Source: Seiridium cupressi (taxonomy: Eukaryota; Ascomycota; Sordariomycetes; Amphisphaeriales; Sporocadaceae). Taken from it: DNA of 64,000 nucleotides. The notes under the pieces were generated by a model. The model did no database searches and had not been told where the DNA came from. It saw only the letters and a list, made by a program, of their open reading frames with translations. The stretch covers positions 310,001-374,000 of the forward strand of contig JARVKI010000003.1 in NCBI GenBank assembly GCA_036674765.1, written 5' to 3'. The position numbers and the translations under genes were made by a program. How positions within the stretch are numbered: the first letter of the stretch is position 1; every line of letters begins with the position of its first letter. Positions 60,882-64,000 of the stretch are shown piece by piece.

Positions 60882-63800
60882 TCAGAACTCCCAATCCTCT
60901 TCGACAGACTTGATGGCCCATTGGAACTTGGCCTCGAGAGTCTTGGAGAAAACTTTGCTGATAGGCACATCAAATTTCTTGCAGAAGACAACGGATAGAC
61001 GAGGATCGATGTAGTTCTGTTTGACACGTTAAAAGGGCACGGGCGAGGTAGGTGGGAGTGGGAAACTTACGATCTTCGATGTACCAAGGGCAACCTCTTT
61101 GTTGTCCTCCTGTGTCTCCTTCTTGCGCTCAGCTTGATTGAGACTGTTTTCGAGCTTCTCGAGCTTCTGATCAATCTTCTCAACCGTCGGACCTTTGCCC
61201 TCAGCCGCGACTTTCTTGGACTTCCACTCCTTTCGCCGTTCCTTGCCAAGATCGTCAGCAGCCTTCAGACGCTCCTTCAGCTCCTTTTCAGGAAAGGACT
61301 TCTCGCCGTCAGCGACACGCTTCTTGTTGTCCGTCTCAAACTTCTTGGTGATTTTGGTGCGCTGCTCCTCAACTAGAAACTCAACGTGCTGCTTGACCCA
61401 ATCGTCATTGTTGAGCTCCTCTTCAAGCGCGAAAAAATCGGCGCCTCTCTTTTTCTTGAGCTTGGGATCAAGATCCAGAAGCATAAGCTTATGACGCCAT
61501 ATTTGGAACTTGATAGCGTTAATCCTGTCACCCATCTTCTCCATCGCGGCTGCATGGTTGGCGTTGACGGTTCGCTTGTGGTTACAGAGGACGGCCACCT
61601 CACGATTGGCTTTGTTGTATTCGACCATCTTGTCGGCTACTGTGGCATTGGCGGGGAACTTGAGCTGTTCGAGTAGGTTGCTCATGGTCCAAGAAGCATT
61701 GTAGGTACGGAACACCTTGGCCGTCAGACCAGGCATATAGCTGTTGAGGTGCTTGTTCAAGGACGATGTAGTGAGTCGATCGAAGATATCATCACCTTCG
61801 CCCTTGGGGTCCTTCTTGAAGAGCTTGAGGTTCTTGAACACCTGCCTATCCACATGAACTTCGTCGTAGTATCGAATACTGTCCTTTCCCAGAAAATCAA
61901 AGACGACTGTATTTTCACCCTTGAGGGTGATGTGTTGATACTTCAGCGAGCAGCAACCCACGGTCTCGGCCTCATTTTCAGTGTCCTTTTCATTGCCTGC
62001 TCTCAAGGCGAATTTATCAATAAGATAAATAGCAGTGGCTCGTTGACGGTCGGACATGACCTCTGACCTGAGGTCCTGCTCGTAATCTTGACGAATACGT
62101 GCAATGTACTTCTTGAGGTTACGCGCCTTTTCAAACTTCTTGTAGTCGCTCTGACCTTTCGTACTAGAGTCTGCACCGGTCATGACATATTTGTAGTTGC
62201 CGTTGATGTTTTCTTGCCACATGGCAAGCCATGACGCATTCTTCTCATGCTTCACAGCCTTCCATTTGTGGCCAGCGGGCGGTTCGGGCACTTTGGCCCC
62301 CTTCCCGATGTTGATGGTGACTTGTTCCGGCTCGACACGAAGCTTGAGCCGACCGGTTTTCGGATGCTCGCCGCGACCACGGAATAGAGAAGGAGGCTCA
62401 ATGCGGAAATTGCCAACTTTTTCTTTGCGGCCGTTCCAGACACAAAACTTGAAAGGCTCTTCTTCCTTGTCCTTCTTCTCTTTTTCGGCCTTCTTCTCCT
62501 CCTTGGAGCGAGCCTTCTTGGCCTCGGACTTGGCCTTGTAGTAGTTGAAGATAGGCTTAAAGTCGCATTTGGAGAAGTCCTTGATGTTCACCTTGTTTCC
62601 TTGCTTGTCCTTGGCGCCGCCGTGTTTGGCCAAAACCTCCCTGAAATCCTCGAAGAAATTTTTTTGGAACACCGGATTCGACGCGTGAGTACTATCGATC
62701 ATGGCGCCGAAGAAGCTTGCGACCTCTTCTGCTTCGGGCTGTAACACGACAGGCACGCCATCGTAAATGAGCTTGACGTTTTTGGGCAGTGGTTCGTACG
62801 CTGGTGGGAACATGACACCATTGTGTTCGAGCGTCTGCCACTTGATGCCATCGTCCTCAATCATCGGTTTGTCCCACCATCTGTCGACGTCTTCTTCGTC
62901 TTCAACATCCTCGCTCTCTGCCTTCTTTGCAGCCTTTTTGACAACATTCTTGGCAGCTGATTTCTTGGCGGGAGTGACATCGACTTTTGCCTTGCCCTTA
63001 GTAGCTGGAGAGGGCTTTGCGGTGGGCTTTGCGGTGGGCTTTGCGGCGGGCTTCACGGCGGGTTTTGCTTTCAGCTTTGTGGGCTTCTTCAAGGGCGCGT
63101 CCGAGTCTGAATCAGGATCTTTCTTGATGCCATTCGCCTTGGCTACGCCGTTGGATTGCCTCTTTTTGGGAGCAGCTAGTGGCGCATCAGAATCCGACTC
63201 ATCTTTGACGGATTCTCTCAGCGCCTTGGCTTCTTTGGCAGCTGCGTTCTCGATGTCCTTCTTCTTCTGAGCCAGTTTGATGTTAAGCGGCTTGTCATCG
63301 TCCGAGTCAGTATCAATGAAATCTGCCTCAGTCGCTTTGGGAGGCAAGCGACCCTTCCTAGCGTTCAGTGGAGCATCGTCAGAATCGGAGTCCACTGTGA
63401 CTTTTTTCTGACGCTTGGCCTGAAGAAAAGAACAATCAGTATATTTTGAACAGATAACCAAATGCAAGGCATATAAACATTATGGTCGAGACTTACTATG
63501 GGTGCATCATCACTGTCCGACTCGTCCTTGTAGCTGACGTGAGAAGTTCTCGACTTTCTTTTGTGAGGGCTATCAATATCCATAGCATCGTCACCAGTGA
63601 TGGGCCCATTGCGGATAGAGACAGCCGTGGGACGACCACCGCCTGAAGAATCCATGGCTAGATCGCGCTTCGAAACGGTTGCTGCTGAGACTGTATGCGA
63701 AACAGGTCAGTTGCACTGGTTGGGAAGAAGAAACAAGCGAAGCAATGCACGATGTAGGCGCGGTGCTTTTTCGCGCAGGATGCAGGCAGGACCGCGTGAG

Positions 63801-63947
63801 GTGCCGTGAGACCGGCCGCCCGGCTTATGAGGAAGGCGCTATTCGGAACTGCAAAAACCAGTGCAGAGCATGGGGGGAGTAGAGGCACTTACGGTGGCCA
63901 TTGGGACGCGCCAAAGGCGTGTCATCGTCAGAATAGTCGGAAGACAT
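60882..63947 (-). CDS. TOP1: DNA topoisomerase I (type IB)
   Basis: Four exons (63947-63893, 63690-63497, 63419-61071, 61016-60882) give 910 residues. The enzyme relaxes supercoils by a transient 3'-phosphotyrosine break during transcription and replication. The N-terminal 200 residues are charged and disordered, with repeated [12 protein letters not shown] acidic motifs, Lys-rich nuclear signals and a PxAKPTAKP repeat. The core begins at [20 protein letters not shown] and includes [60 protein letters not shown] and [11 protein letters not shown] coiled-coil linker follows. The catalytic Tyr (about residue 868, in [11 protein letters not shown]) lies in the 44-codon last exon. The exon order and the first two short exons were chosen because they keep one frame from ATG to this end. 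Confidence 0.95.
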
Positions 63948-64000
63948 GTTGATGAGGATCGAGTGTGTGGCACGGCTGTGAAGGATCGGCTATGTCAAGT

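Overview
The window is nuclear DNA of a filamentous ascomycete (Pezizomycotina). Genes are split by short GT-AG introns, mostly 50-60 bp with CTGAC/CTAAC-type branch points. The gene set includes palC, a PXR1/GNO1-type protein, a HeLo-domain protein, a secreted tyrosinase, a UDP-galactopyranose mutase remnant and Zn2Cys6 regulators. Species cannot be told from the sequence alone. All gene models were spliced by eye; intron phases and lengths were checked for frame.

Left housekeeping block (1-13.4 kb): the 5' part of ERB1 (ribosome biogenesis, minus), an exonuclease III/AP-endonuclease-like enzyme (minus), a fumarylacetoacetate-hydrolase-family enzyme (plus), an RBR-type E3 ubiquitin ligase with a long coiled coil (plus), the ER glucosyltransferase ALG6 (minus) and the pH-signalling protein PalC (plus).

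Accessory block (about 13.4-39 kb): genes are sparse and the spacers AT-rich. It holds a short secreted tyrosinase, the ER cargo receptor ERV29, a 5'-truncated UDP-galactopyranose mutase, a HeLo-domain pseudokinase lying tail-to-tail with a Zn2Cys6 factor, a long reading frame broken by three TAG codons, a ruined MFS sugar transporter, and a gene with a suspected BTB/POZ-like region. Conserved PXR1 and two small unrecognised genes also lie here.

Right housekeeping block (39-64 kb): the Golgi Ca2+/Mn2+ ATPase PMR1, cohesin RAD21/SCC1, Elongin A, NEDD8/RUB1, prohibitin-2, the cleavage-stimulation factor RNA15/CstF-64, a CorA/MNR2-type Mg2+ transporter and DNA topoisomerase I.

The most interesting signal is a pair of unusually long introns (157 and 150 bp) in two unrelated genes, the RBR ligase and the tyrosinase. 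They are alike at both ends and look like two copies of an introner-like element. Other points are the three-amber reading frame, the pseudokinase fused to a HeLo domain, and a tandem 3' splice site in the tyrosinase whose upstream choice would truncate the enzyme. No tRNA, rRNA, CRISPR array or complete transposon was found.
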